From contig NZ_CP077079.1 in assembly GCF_019139815.1 (NCBI RefSeq), positions 4,216,001-4,280,000 of the forward strand: 64,000 nt of DNA, read 5' to 3'. A model generated the notes under the pieces. It was not told the origin of the DNA, searched no databases, and saw nothing but the letters and a program-made list of their open reading frames with translations. Both the position numbers and the translations under genes were made by a program. Each line of letters opens with the position of its first letter. Position 1 is the first letter of the stretch. Positions 18,501 to 28,741 of this stretch are shown here, piece by piece. Origin of the DNA: Pseudomonas asgharzadehiana (GTDB lineage: Bacteria; Pseudomonadota; Gammaproteobacteria; Pseudomonadales; Pseudomonadaceae).

Positions 18501-18821
18501 TCAGCCGCAGTTGACCCGCGTGATCACCAGATTGTCATCGGTATTGAGGTTAAGGCGGTCGGAACGGTATTCCAGCGTGATCATGTCGTTGGGCTTGAGG
18601 ATCCGCGCATTCTGCGCACCGGCACGGGTACGGGCCTGTTCCAGCAACTGGGGCGAGGCTTTCTGGCCGATGGTGAATTCGGCGGCCTTCGACTCACAGC
18701 GGCTATGACCGGCATCGGTCACGGCGGCATCTTTGCCTGGCTCAGAGGCACCCGGGGTGCTGCAACCCGCCAACGCGAGTGCTGCCAACAAAGTACCGAA
18801 TGATGCGAGCTTCCAAGGCAT
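18501..18821 (-). CDS. I78-family peptidase inhibitor lipoprotein
   Basis: A 106-residue protein with a lipoprotein signal (lipobox LALAGC, Cys about residue 20). The mature part matches the I78 inhibitor family: a central A-FTIGQKAS segment, an ARTRAGAQNARILKPNDMIT segment, and an ending with EYRSDRLNLNTDD and VITRVNC. This family inhibits serine peptidases and is found in the periplasm or outer membrane. It is a single gene converging on the cold-shock gene; no peptidase gene is adjacent. Confidence 0.82.
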   Translation of the reverse strand: MPWKLASFGTLLAALALAGCSTPGASEPGKDAAVTDAGHSRCESKAAEFTIGQKASPQLLEQARTRAGAQNARILKPNDMITLEYRSDRLNLNTDDNLVITRVNCG

Positions 18822-18965
18822 GAAGCCTCCTATGGTTAAAAATGGACAGAGATCGTGCGACAGCGGTATGGCGGATTGGTTTCAAGACGTAAACCGCCGA
18901 TGGCCAAGTCTGCCTGAGTCTGCGCAGGCATTCGCCCGGTCAATCGTGACCGGATATGAACGTGA

Positions 18966-19271
18966 TCAGTAGATATCGATATAGTCGAACGGCGGTTTTG
19001 GCCAATTCTGCTTGAGGGCGTTGAAAATCTGCATGACCCAGACTTCATCGCTGGCAGCCACATTACCGACATAGCCGGAGCCCTTGGCCCAGGTCTCCAG
19101 ACGAAACAACAGCCCGTCGATATCAGTACCCCCCACTGTTCCGCAAGAGATGTAGGCAATACCCGCCTTGGTGACGCGCAATTGAGTATGTTGATCGTCG
19201 CTGGCACTGGCGAGCAGTTGACGCACGCTTTCCAGGGTCAGGTTCTCGGGGGTGTTCAAATCGATTTGCAC
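18966..19271 (-). CDS. Conserved hypothetical protein
   Basis: A 101-residue soluble protein without signal peptide or membrane segment. The start is a GTG with a GGGGA box upstream. The N-terminal half (LTLESVRQLLASASDDQHTQ) looks helical; the rest has an alternating pattern with GYVGNVAASDEVWV. I do not recognise a family or function. It is not obviously co-transcribed with its neighbours. Confidence 0.65.
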   Translation of the reverse strand: MQIDLNTPENLTLESVRQLLASASDDQHTQLRVTKAGIAYISCGTVGGTDIDGLLFRLETWAKGSGYVGNVAASDEVWVMQIFNALKQNWPKPPFDYIDIY

Positions 19272-19441
19272 GCGGTGTTCCCCGGCAATTAAACAGAAGG
19301 ACAGTGTCGCATAGCGCCGGCCTCATTCGGAAACGCTTCATGCCTAAGTAGCAGTGCCAAACGCGGCGCAAAGTGCTTAACTGCGCCCGCTGGAACCGCG
19401 TTCCAGCGCATTGCCCAGTATTTCAAGCCCGTGAGATTTCC

Positions 19442-19654
19442 ATGACCACCGTAACGCTCCAAGCCGACATCAAAGCCAAGTGGCCCCTGGGACAGAGTTC
19501 CTACAGCCCCGGCAGCCCAGAGGAATTGGCAATCATCGGCATCGACCTGCTGGTCAAGGAGCTGGGCACCCAAGCGGCCCAAGCCTTCATCGGCCAGGTA
19601 TTCGAGAAATACCCAGCCGATCATATGGGCGTGGGCAGCGTCGAGCGCGAATAA
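19442..19654 (+). CDS. Conserved hypothetical protein
   Basis: A 70-residue soluble protein starting MTTVTLQADIKAKWPLGQSS and containing an amphipathic helical region ELAIIGIDLLVKELG. No signal peptide or known motif is seen. The start at 19442 was preferred over the longer frame from 19373 because the sequence becomes protein-like there; no strong ribosome binding site is visible. It converges with the nucleoside hydrolase gene. Confidence 0.6.
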   Translation: MTTVTLQADIKAKWPLGQSSYSPGSPEELAIIGIDLLVKELGTQAAQAFIGQVFEKYPADHMGVGSVERE

Positions 19655-19687
19655 ACGCCGGGCGACGCGCGTCGACCGGCAAACGCT

Positions 19688-20716
19688 TTACTTCAGGCGC
19701 GCCAGGCGCTCGGTCAGCAGATCGAAGAAGCCTTGGGCATCGCCGCTTTCAACCCAGAACGCGTTCTTCGGCTGTTTCAGGCCGTCGTACCAATCGACGA
19801 TGGTCTGACCGAAGGTCGGGCCTTCTCTGCTGTCTACCACCACGTTGACCTCGCGCCCGCTGAACAGCGAAGGCTTGAGCAGGTAGGCAACGACAGTGGC
19901 GTCGTGCACCGGGCCGCCAGGAATGCCGTAGTGCTCCATATCGCCTTTGACGTACTCATTGAGAATATCCCCAACGATCTTGCTCGCGTTGTTGTTGATC
20001 TCGGCGATCGTCTTCAAGCGCGCCTCGCTGGTCAGCACTTTGTGGGTCACGTCCAACGGCAGGTAAGTCAGCTTCACGCCACTCTTGAGCACAATCTCCG
20101 CCGCCACCGGGTCGGCAAACAGATTGAACTCCGCGACCGGCGTGATATTGCCGCCATTGAAGTGCGCGCCGCCCATCACCACCACTTCCTTGATGCCTTG
20201 GGTGATTTCCGGGTCCTGGGTCAATGCCAGCGCAAGGTTGGTCTGCGGGCCGAGCATGGCAATCGTGATGCTGTGAGGTTTGGCCGCACGAAGGGTCTTG
20301 ATCAGGTAGTCAACGGCATTGCCGTCCGCCAGGCCTTTTTTTGGTTCATGCACGGTGACACCGGAAATGCCTTCCTTGCCGTGAATGTTCTCGGCATAGA
20401 TCGGTTTGCGCAGTAGCGGCGCCGGAGCACCGGCGTACACCGGGATGTCCTCGCGCCCCGCCCACTCGCGGGCCAGACGCGCGTTACGGGAGGTCTTGTC
20501 CAGACGCACGTTGCCGGCGACGGTGGTCAATGCGCGAATGTTCAGCTCTTGCGGGGACGCCATGGCGAAGAGCAAGGCCACCACATCGTCGGCGCCTGGG
20601 TCGGTATCGATGATCAGATCGATTTTTTCCGCCGCATGGGCGCTTGCTGCTGTGAGCGCGGACAAAAGCAGGACACTCCGAAACAGATTTCTCAGGGTTG
20701 GGAGACCACGTTGCAT
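19688..20716 (-). CDS. Exported inosine-uridine-type nucleoside hydrolase
   Basis: A 342-residue protein with a signal peptide (hydrophobic stretch about residues 12-27, cleavage after AHA) followed by the calcium-binding signature IIDTDPGADDVVALL of the IUNH family, and later MGGAHFNGGNITPVAEFN and the C-terminal HDATVVAYLL segment. The enzyme splits ribonucleosides into base and ribose. Export points to the periplasm, so it could free ribose from nucleosides for the ribose ABC transporter encoded in the same operon. It is the last gene, 27 bases after rbsD. Confidence 0.9.
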   Translation of the reverse strand: MQRGLPTLRNLFRSVLLLSALTAASAHAAEKIDLIIDTDPGADDVVALLFAMASPQELNIRALTTVAGNVRLDKTSRNARLAREWAGREDIPVYAGAPAPLLRKPIYAENIHGKEGISGVTVHEPKKGLADGNAVDYLIKTLRAAKPHSITIAMLGPQTNLALALTQDPEITQGIKEVVVMGGAHFNGGNITPVAEFNLFADPVAAEIVLKSGVKLTYLPLDVTHKVLTSEARLKTIAEINNNASKIVGDILNEYVKGDMEHYGIPGGPVHDATVVAYLLKPSLFSGREVNVVVDSREGPTFGQTIVDWYDGLKQPKNAFWVESGDAQGFFDLLTERLARLK

Positions 20717-20743
20717 AAAAACACTCCTTGTCGTTGGGGAACT

Positions 20744-21148
20744 CTAGAACGTGACGCCGGACACCAGCGCGATATTGCAATAAGGCTGGCATTCGCCGGT
20801 ACGCACAACCGCACGTGCCTTTTGGCTCAGTTGCTTGAACGCCTCATGACTGACCAGGCGTCGTGCGCCAAGGGCGGCCTGTTCGGTCAGGGTGTTCAGC
20901 TCGGTCAGCGCCGGCGGCTGCTTGAGCAGGATTTCTTCGGCCAGTACATGGCTTTCCACCTGCATCTCGCTGAGCACGACGCGCAAGGTGCTGATGAAGT
21001 CGGGAATGCCCTGGGTCAGCGCCAGATCGATCAATTCAACACCCGGAGGGACCGGCAAGCCGGCATCGCCGATCACCAGGATGTCGCCGTGGCCCAGGGA
21101 TGCAATCACCCGCGACAGGGCGATATTGAGCAGAGGAGTCTTTTTCAT
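20744..21148 (-). CDS. rbsD: D-ribose pyranase
   Basis: A 134-residue RbsD/FucU-family protein that interconverts beta-pyranose and beta-furanose forms of ribose, giving the form that RbsK phosphorylates. It carries the family's catalytic-histidine segment [17 protein letters not shown] (about residues 16-32) and the ending [18 protein letters not shown]. Its ATG overlaps the rbsK stop by four bases, so the two are translationally coupled. Confidence 0.96.
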   Translation of the reverse strand: MKKTPLLNIALSRVIASLGHGDILVIGDAGLPVPPGVELIDLALTQGIPDFISTLRVVLSEMQVESHVLAEEILLKQPPALTELNTLTEQAALGARRLVSHEAFKQLSQKARAVVRTGECQPYCNIALVSGVTF

Positions 21149-22062
21149 GAGGGCACAAAACCTTGAACGTCATGCAGCGTGGGAATGGAGGGTTGCGCAC
21201 CGGCGCGAGTAACCGACAGCGCTGCCGCAACCTGACCGAAACGAATGGCCTCGGCTTCGCTTTTACCGTCGGCCAACGCGGCAGCAAAACCACCGACGAA
21301 CGTGTCGCCGGCGGCGGTGGTATCCACCGCCTTGACCTTGGGTGCCGCAAGATGCTCAAAGCCGTTGCCATCGGCAAACAAGGCGCCCTCACCGCCCAAG
21401 GTAATAATGACTTTACCCGCCCCCGCCTCGATCAGTTTTGTGGCAGCCAGCTTGGCGCTGTCGATGGAATCCACCGTCACGCCGCTGAGTGCGCTGGCTT
21501 CACTTTCGTTGGGAATCAGGTAGTCGACCGACGCGTACCATTCAGCCGGCAACGGACCACTGGCCGGCGCCGGATTCAGGATCACCACCTTGTTTAACTC
21601 ACGGCCACGCCTGAGGGCATATCCGACGGTAGCCATCGGCACCTCAAGCTGGCAGATGATCACATCGCCAGCCTGCAACACCGCCTCAGCGGCCTGCAAT
21701 GACGCCGGGGTCAGCTCACCGTTGCTGCCGGCGACAATCACAATTGCGTTCTGGCTGCTGTCATCCACCACGATCAACGCCACGCCGCTGGAGCCATTCA
21801 CGGTGCTCACGGCCTGGCAATCGATACCTTCCACCAGCAACGCGCCACGCAGCTCAGCGCCGTAGGCATCGGTGCCGACACAGCCAATCATCGCCACCTC
21901 GGCGCCCAATCGTGCCGAGGCCACGGCCTGGTTGGCGCCCTTGCCACCGGAAACGGTGGAGAATGTGCGGCCAATCAGGGTTTCACCGGCACGGGGCAGC
22001 CGACTGGCACGGGTGACCAGGTCCATATTCAGGCTGCCTACTACCACTACTTTTGCTGGCAT
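21145..22062 (-). CDS. rbsK: Ribokinase
   Basis: A 305-residue PfkB-family sugar kinase. It has the substrate motif [16 protein letters not shown] (about residues 38-53) and the catalytic signature [13 protein letters not shown] (about 250-262, Asp as base). It phosphorylates ribose to ribose-5-phosphate for the pentose phosphate pathway. It lies 23 bases after rbsR and overlaps rbsD. Confidence 0.96.
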   Translation of the reverse strand: MPAKVVVVGSLNMDLVTRASRLPRAGETLIGRTFSTVSGGKGANQAVASARLGAEVAMIGCVGTDAYGAELRGALLVEGIDCQAVSTVNGSSGVALIVVDDSSQNAIVIVAGSNGELTPASLQAAEAVLQAGDVIICQLEVPMATVGYALRRGRELNKVVILNPAPASGPLPAEWYASVDYLIPNESEASALSGVTVDSIDSAKLAATKLIEAGAGKVIITLGGEGALFADGNGFEHLAAPKVKAVDTTAAGDTFVGGFAAALADGKSEAEAIRFGQVAAALSVTRAGAQPSIPTLHDVQGFVPS

Positions 22063-22085
22063 ACATCAGTACTCATCAATTCGGT

Positions 22086-23108
22086 TCAACGGTATTGGGC
22101 AAACACACCGGCGACGGGGGCCGTCGACTCACGCAACACGATGCTCGGCGTTACGACGCGTTGATCGATCGGCAATTGGGGGGTTGCAATTCGTCGCAGT
22201 AAAAGCTCGGCTGCGGTCTCGCCAAGGTGCAGGATCGACTGCCCGACCGTCGTCAGCGCCGGGTATACGTAGCGGCTCATTTGAATGTCATCAAAGCCAA
22301 TGACCGACAGCTCGCCGGGCACGCGGATATTACGCTCCGCTGCCGCACGTAACACGCCGAAACCAATCATATCGTTGCTGGCAAAAATCGCACTGGGCGG
22401 GTTCTCCGCCAGCAACTCAACGGCGGCGGTGTAACCGCCCGTACTGGTGAAGTCGCTCTCCCGGGTGCGATTGGCCGCCACCTCCACGCCCGCTTCCCGC
22501 AGCGCACGGTGATACCCCGCCAGACGCATCTGCGCCACACGGGTATGCGCCGGGCCGCCAATGCAGGCGATGTCACGATGGCCCAACTCGAGCAAATGCC
22601 GGGTCGCCAAATAAGCGCCCTCCTCGTGATCGATACGCACCAGATCGACATCGATACCATCCAGCGCGCGGTCGACAATCACCATCGGCGTGCGCACCGC
22701 ACTCAAGCCTGCGGCCAATCCGCTGTCATCGCCACCCACCGAGGTGACGATCAAGCCGTCGATGCGCTTCTCCAGCAACACCCGTAAATAGCTGCGTTGT
22801 TTTTCAGCGTTGTCATCGGAGTTGCACAGGATCACGCAGTAACCATTACGCTCGCAGTAATCCTCAATACCTCGCGCCAGCTCGGCAAAATACGGGTTGA
22901 GACTATTGGGCACCAGCAAGCCGATGGTGGCTGTGGTCTTGGCCTTGAGCGAGCGCGCGACGGCGCTGGGCACGTAGTCGAGCTGCTTGATAGCTGCCTC
23001 GACCTTGACCCGTACCGGCTCGCTAACAGGGCGCGTCTTGTTCACCACATGGGACACCGTGGTGTAGGAAATACCTGCAAGCGCCGCCACATCCTTGATC
23101 GTTGCCAT
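22086..23108 (-). CDS. rbsR: LacI-family ribose operon repressor
   Basis: A 340-residue regulator. The N-terminal HTH (ATIKDVAALAGISYTTVSHV) and hinge helix (SAVARSLK) are followed by a periplasmic-binding-protein-like core (about residues 60-335) that would bind ribose. It lies inside the operon, three bases after rbsC. A perfect palindrome of LacI-family type just downstream of the promoter ahead of rbsB (26781-26794) is its probable operator. Confidence 0.94.
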   Translation of the reverse strand: MATIKDVAALAGISYTTVSHVVNKTRPVSEPVRVKVEAAIKQLDYVPSAVARSLKAKTTATIGLLVPNSLNPYFAELARGIEDYCERNGYCVILCNSDDNAEKQRSYLRVLLEKRIDGLIVTSVGGDDSGLAAGLSAVRTPMVIVDRALDGIDVDLVRIDHEEGAYLATRHLLELGHRDIACIGGPAHTRVAQMRLAGYHRALREAGVEVAANRTRESDFTSTGGYTAAVELLAENPPSAIFASNDMIGFGVLRAAAERNIRVPGELSVIGFDDIQMSRYVYPALTTVGQSILHLGETAAELLLRRIATPQLPIDQRVVTPSIVLRESTAPVAGVFAQYR

Positions 23109-23111
23109 GGT

Positions 23112-24089
23112 TCAGCCCCGCCGACTGGCGCGTCGGCTGCGGTACGTGTCGAGGACCACCGCAATCACGATCACCGCACCGGTGATGATGCGCTTGGTAG
23201 GTTCTGTAGCACCGATCTGCGCCAAGCCAGCGGCCAATACCGAAATAATCAACACCCCAAAGAACGTGCTGATCACCGAACCGCGTCCGCCCATCAGGCT
23301 GGTGCCGCCGATCACCACCGCCGCAATCACTTGCAGCTCCAGGCCGGAACCGGCATTCGGGTCCGCCGCTTCCAGGCGCGATATCTGGAACAACGCTGCC
23401 ACGCCGGCCAGCAGGCCCATCAGGCTGAACACCAGGATCTTGTATGGCTTGGGGTTGATCCCCGCCAGGCGCACGGCTTCCTCGTTGGTGCCGATGCCGA
23501 TCAGGTAACGACCAAACACCGTGCGGGTGAGTACCAACTGGGCGACGATGATCACCAGCAAGGCGATGATGAACGATGGCGAAATACCGAAGGCAATCGG
23601 GTTGGACAGCCAGGCAAACGAATCACCGATATACGCCGTGCGCGAACCGGTCATCTGGTACGCCACGCCCCGCGCCATTTCCAGCACGCCCAGGGATACG
23701 ATAAACGACGGAATTCGCCAGGCCACGGTGATCGACCCAGTGATGGTGCCGGCCAACGCGGCGCAGCCCATGCCAAGCACAGCAGCCGGCAACACGCTCC
23801 AACCCCAGCCAAGAATCGCCACGCTGACCGCCGACGCCGCCAGCGCCAGCACCGAGCCCACCGACAGGTCAATCCCGCCGATAATCAGAATAAAGGTCAT
23901 GCCCACCGCCAGTACCATCAGATCCGGGATCTGGTTGGCCAGGGTGCTGAAGGTGTCATAGGACAGGAAGTGATCGCTGAGCACCGAAAACAGCGCGATC
24001 ATCGCGAGTAAAGCGCCCGCCAACCCCAGGTAAGTACCCAGGCCGTAGAAGTTGCCGCCGGTTTTGCCGGGGGATGTTGTGGTTTTCAT
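23112..24089 (-). CDS. rbsC: Ribose ABC transporter permease
   Basis: A 325-residue inner-membrane permease with about eight to ten hydrophobic segments and the conserved GIDLSVGSVLALAASAVSV region (about residues 70-88) typical of RbsC/XylH/AraH. It forms the channel with RbsA as motor and RbsB as receptor. Its start overlaps the rbsA stop by four bases. Confidence 0.95.
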   Translation of the reverse strand: MKTTTSPGKTGGNFYGLGTYLGLAGALLAMIALFSVLSDHFLSYDTFSTLANQIPDLMVLAVGMTFILIIGGIDLSVGSVLALAASAVSVAILGWGWSVLPAAVLGMGCAALAGTITGSITVAWRIPSFIVSLGVLEMARGVAYQMTGSRTAYIGDSFAWLSNPIAFGISPSFIIALLVIIVAQLVLTRTVFGRYLIGIGTNEEAVRLAGINPKPYKILVFSLMGLLAGVAALFQISRLEAADPNAGSGLELQVIAAVVIGGTSLMGGRGSVISTFFGVLIISVLAAGLAQIGATEPTKRIITGAVIVIAVVLDTYRSRRASRRG

Positions 24090-25639
24090 GGGGTATTCCT
24101 AGGCGCGGCTTCGTTGAGCAGCGCATCACGTTTCTGATAGCCGGCAAACGCGGCGGCGAGCAATTCGTCCTGGGTCCAGCTGTCGCGCTCGAAGGTTTCG
24201 ATCAGGCGCCCGGCGGACAGCACGCCGATGCGATCACAGATCAGCATGAGCTCACGCAGGTCACTGGACACCACCACCAGCGCTTTGCCCCGGCGGGTCA
24301 GCTCGCCGAGCAAGGCATAAATGTCGAACTTGGCCCCGACGTCGATGCCGCGAGTGGGCTCGTCGAACAGCATCACCGAGCAGTCACGCTCCAGCCAGCG
24401 GCCGATCACGACTTTCTGCTGGTTGCCGCCCGACAGTTCCGACACCAATTGCGCCGGGCTGGAGCTGCGGATGCGCATGGCGTCGATCTGACGCTTGGCC
24501 AGGGCCGTTTCATCGCGACTGTTCACCACGCCGCCGCCGGAAATTTCCGGCATATTGCCCAGGGCGATATTGGCGCTGATGGATTGGGTGAGCAGCAGGC
24601 CTTCACCTTTACGGTCCTCGGTGATCAAGGCGATGCCATGCCCTACTGCATCCACCGGCGAGCGAATGCTCACCACCTCGGCCGCAGGCCCCAGGGCCAC
24701 GGTGCCGCTGTCCGCCAGGTCGGCACCGAAGATCAGGCGCAGTAACTCCGTACGGCCCGCGCCAATCAGGCCGGAGATGCCATAGATCTCACCGGCACGC
24801 ACTTCAAAGGACACGTCTTGGACTTTATCCGAGCGGCTCAAGCCTTTGACCGTCAGGGCCGGGCCGCCAATCGTGCGGGGGCCCAGGTCGATGTGCTCAC
24901 CCAGCTCGCGACCGACCATCAAGGTCACCAGTTGCTCGCTGTTGTAGTTGGCCATCGGCTCAACGCAGACCAGCTTGCCGTCACGCAGTACCGCAATGCG
25001 CTGGGCGACACGGGCCAGCTCTTCGAGCCGGTGCGAAATATAAATGATCGCCACGCCCCGGGCCTGCAGACGGGTGATTTGCTCAAATAGCATTTCGACT
25101 TCACGGGCAGTAAGCATCGCCGTGGGTTCGTCGAGGATCAGCACATGGCAGTCGCCGATCAGGTTGCGGGCAATCTCGACCATCTGCTGGTGGCCGATGC
25201 CCAGGCTGCCGACCAGAGTGTCCGGGTCGATGGCATCCAGGCCGACCTGGGCCATGGCCTCGATCGCGGCCTTGCGCAGTTGCTTACGGCTGATCCAGCC
25301 ACAGTGGCTGGGCAAGTTATCCAGGAACAGGTTTTCGGCAACGGTCAGGGTCGGTAACAGGTTGAGTTCCTGCATGACCATACGCACGCCTAGCGCTTCG
25401 GCCTGGGTACGGCTAGCCGGATGATAGTCCTGGCCATTGAATTGCATGTGCCCGGTAGTCGGCGTGACCAGCCCGCCGATGATCTTCGACAAGGTGCTTT
25501 TGCCTGCGCCGTTCTCACCGGTCAGCGCCAGCACTTCCCCGCGGTTAAGCGTGAGGGTGATGTCAGAGAGAACCGGCTGGGCATAGGTTTTACCGATACC
25601 GCTGACCGAGAGGACAGCGTTCGGGGCGGAAGATGACAT
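24086..25639 (-). CDS. rbsA: Ribose ABC transporter ATP-binding protein
   Basis: A 517-residue protein with two fused ABC domains, as usual for sugar importers of this class. The first has Walker A GENGAGKST (about residue 40) and Walker B VLILDEPTA. The second has a degenerate P-loop (GLIGAGRTELL) but an intact signature SELSGGNQQKVVIGRWL and Walker B VMLFDEPTRGID. One degenerate site is normal for RbsA. It lies 57 bases after rbsB. Confidence 0.95.
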   Translation of the reverse strand: MSSSAPNAVLSVSGIGKTYAQPVLSDITLTLNRGEVLALTGENGAGKSTLSKIIGGLVTPTTGHMQFNGQDYHPASRTQAEALGVRMVMQELNLLPTLTVAENLFLDNLPSHCGWISRKQLRKAAIEAMAQVGLDAIDPDTLVGSLGIGHQQMVEIARNLIGDCHVLILDEPTAMLTAREVEMLFEQITRLQARGVAIIYISHRLEELARVAQRIAVLRDGKLVCVEPMANYNSEQLVTLMVGRELGEHIDLGPRTIGGPALTVKGLSRSDKVQDVSFEVRAGEIYGISGLIGAGRTELLRLIFGADLADSGTVALGPAAEVVSIRSPVDAVGHGIALITEDRKGEGLLLTQSISANIALGNMPEISGGGVVNSRDETALAKRQIDAMRIRSSSPAQLVSELSGGNQQKVVIGRWLERDCSVMLFDEPTRGIDVGAKFDIYALLGELTRRGKALVVVSSDLRELMLICDRIGVLSAGRLIETFERDSWTQDELLAAAFAGYQKRDALLNEAAPRNTP

Positions 25640-25696
25640 AGGAAAATCTCCAGGCGTCCGCTCAGGGCGAGCGGACGCTGTTGGGTGCTGCCAGGA

Positions 25697-26656
25697 TTAC
25701 TGCTTGATGACGAGTTCGACCGGGGTTTCGATCACGCCGTCGTTGGCATCGACTTTCTCACCCTTGACCAACTTAAGCGCGTTCTGGATACCGAATACGG
25801 CTTGTTGCGCAGCCGCCTGGTCGGCGGTGGCCAGCACGCGGCCGTCCTGCAGCATTGGCTTGATGGCTTCGATGTTGTCGTAGCCCACCACCAGCACTTT
25901 GCCCGCCTTGCCCGCCGCACGCACGGCGGAGACAGCGCCCAGCGCCATGTTGTCGTTACCCGCCAACAAGGCCTTGAGGTCCGGGTATTCGCTGAGCATG
26001 GCCGAGGCAACTTTCTGGCCCTGGTCGATTTCCCAGTTACCGGACTGGGTAGAGACGATCTTCATGCCGGCCGCGTCCATCGCATCCTTGTAGCCTGCGG
26101 TGCGCTGCTGGGCGTTGGTGGTGGTCGGAACCCCTTCGATGATGCCGACCTTGTCACCTGCCGCCAGTTGCTTGGCCAGATAATCGCCCACCAGCTTGGA
26201 GCCTTTGCGGTTGTCCGGACCGACAAAAGGGATCTCGAGTTTTTTGCTTTTCAGTACGTCCGGGTCCAGGCGGTTGTCGATGTTAACCACCTTGATACCC
26301 GCATCGGAGGCTTTCTTCAGCACCGTGACCAGCGCCTTGGAGTCGGCAGGCGCGATGACGATGGCGTTGACCTTGGCGAGGATCATCTGGTTGACGATGT
26401 CGATCTGCGCGCTGGTATCGGTCTCGTTCTTGATGCCGTTGGTGATCATGTCGAAATCGGCGGCGTGCTCTTTCTGGTACGCCTTGGCACCGTCCTGCAT
26501 GGTCACGAAAAATTCGTTGGCGAGGGATTTCATCACCAGGCCGACCTTGGGCTTGGCGGCGGTGTCATCGGCGAATGCCGAGGAAAGAGGTAAAGCGGCG
26601 GATGCGGCAGCAAGCACAGCGACAGCAAGAAGACGTGCAGCGAATGGCAGCTTCAT
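25697..26656 (-). CDS. rbsB: Ribose-binding periplasmic protein
   Basis: A 319-residue type I periplasmic binding protein with signal peptide (about residues 1-29, ending in AFA). The N-terminal segment PKVGLVMKSLANEFFVTMQDGA and the central PADSKALVTVLKKASDAGIKV are typical of ribose or ribose-like sugar receptors. It delivers sugar to RbsC-RbsA. It is the first gene of the operon; promoter and operator are visible upstream. Confidence 0.94.
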   Translation of the reverse strand: MKLPFAARLLAVAVLAAASAALPLSSAFADDTAAKPKVGLVMKSLANEFFVTMQDGAKAYQKEHAADFDMITNGIKNETDTSAQIDIVNQMILAKVNAIVIAPADSKALVTVLKKASDAGIKVVNIDNRLDPDVLKSKKLEIPFVGPDNRKGSKLVGDYLAKQLAAGDKVGIIEGVPTTTNAQQRTAGYKDAMDAAGMKIVSTQSGNWEIDQGQKVASAMLSEYPDLKALLAGNDNMALGAVSAVRAAGKAGKVLVVGYDNIEAIKPMLQDGRVLATADQAAAQQAVFGIQNALKLVKGEKVDANDGVIETPVELVIKQ

Positions 26657-26780
26657 GGGTTCACTCCGATCTTATGATTATTGTGAGCAACGCTTGCACC
26701 GAAAGACGCTTCGGCAGCCCCCCACCCGGGAGGCTGGTACGAGTGATCACAGGGCTCAGGGAGCATCCAGCGAAACATCT

Positions 26781-26794
26781 CGCAAACGTTTGCG
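26781..26794. promoter_or_regulatory. LacI-family operator, probable RbsR site
   Basis: CGCAAACGTTTGCG is a perfect 14-base palindrome with the central CG pair typical of LacI-family operators. It starts nine bases downstream of the -10 box of the promoter at 26803-26831, so a bound repressor would cover the transcription start. RbsR is the only LacI-family protein in the window. Confidence 0.82.
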
Positions 26795-26802
26795 TTATTC
26801 AA

Positions 26803-26831
26803 ACTATGCGAACCTTGTCGAGATTTGTCAA
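26803..26831 (-). promoter_or_regulatory. Sigma-70 promoter of the rbs operon
   Basis: On the minus strand TTGACA (26831-26826) and CATAGT (26808-26803) are separated by exactly 17 bases. The expected start is at about 26796, giving a 140-base leader to rbsB. The overlapping operator supports the assignment. Confidence 0.72.
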
Positions 26832-28296
<1,465 letters not shown>

Positions 28297-28313
28297 TTCG
28301 CGCTGACACCTCT

Positions 28314-28339
28314 GTAGAGGCGGGCATGCCCGCCTCTAC
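28314..28339. repeat. 26-base perfect palindrome after the asparaginase gene
   Basis: GTAGAGGCGGGC and its exact complement GCCCGCCTCTAC are separated by AT only. There is no T-run, so it resembles a REP-like singlet or an mRNA 3'-end stem more than an intrinsic terminator. Confidence 0.6.
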
Positions 28340-28451
28340 CTTCCTCGCTTCCCGCCCTATCCCACTCTGCGTCCTACGCCAAGCCTCCCAATTCGCTGTC
28401 AGACGAACTTCTTGAGTTTTAAGTAGTTGCGAAATCGCCCGCAGTTAAATA

Positions 28452-28467
28452 CTGTATGTGCGTACAG
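28452..28467. promoter_or_regulatory. LexA (SOS) box upstream of DUF1654-endA
   Basis: CTGTATGTGCGTACAG fits the gamma-proteobacterial LexA pattern CTGT-N8-ACAG exactly, with TA flanking on the left. It lies 18 bases before the GTG start of the DUF1654 gene, so LexA would block transcription of this gene and the adjoining endonuclease gene. Confidence 0.78.
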
Positions 28468-28485
28468 CTTATTAAGGAATACCCC

Positions 28486-28737
28486 GTGGCAAAGTCCTCT
28501 TCCGCAGCGCCTACCCCGCCTGATGCCTATGAGCGCCTGGCTATTCGTGTGCAAAAGATCATCAACTCCACCAACGCCCAAAAAGCCAAGGCCGCGTTGA
28601 TTTTCCGTCTACCGGACGAGCCCGAGGATGAGTGGCAGCGTTTGCTGGAGGAAATTGCAGAGAACGACAACGTTACCCTCGCTTATCGCGACGATGGCGG
28701 CGTGCAGATTTTCTGGGTTGTGCCGAAGGAAGATTGA
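28486..28737 (+). CDS. DUF1654 protein
   Basis: An 83-residue protein with the typical features of the Pseudomonas DUF1654 family: a YERLAIRVQKIINSTNAQKA segment, a central ALIFRLPDEPEDEWQRLLEE and an ending with NVTLAYRDDGGVQIFWVVP. Its function is unknown; members are often SOS-controlled or in mobile DNA. The GTG at 28486 is preferred to the ATG at 28456: AAGGA lies seven bases before it, and the ATG falls inside the LexA box. It is followed after four bases by the endonuclease gene. Confidence 0.85.
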   Translation: MAKSSSAAPTPPDAYERLAIRVQKIINSTNAQKAKAALIFRLPDEPEDEWQRLLEEIAENDNVTLAYRDDGGVQIFWVVPKED

Positions 28738-28741
28738 TTCG

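Noticed and set aside
22797..24011. A 404-codon open frame opposite rbsR and rbsC
   Set aside because: Antisense shadow spanning two certain genes; translation is His/Arg/Gln-rich and unlike a protein.
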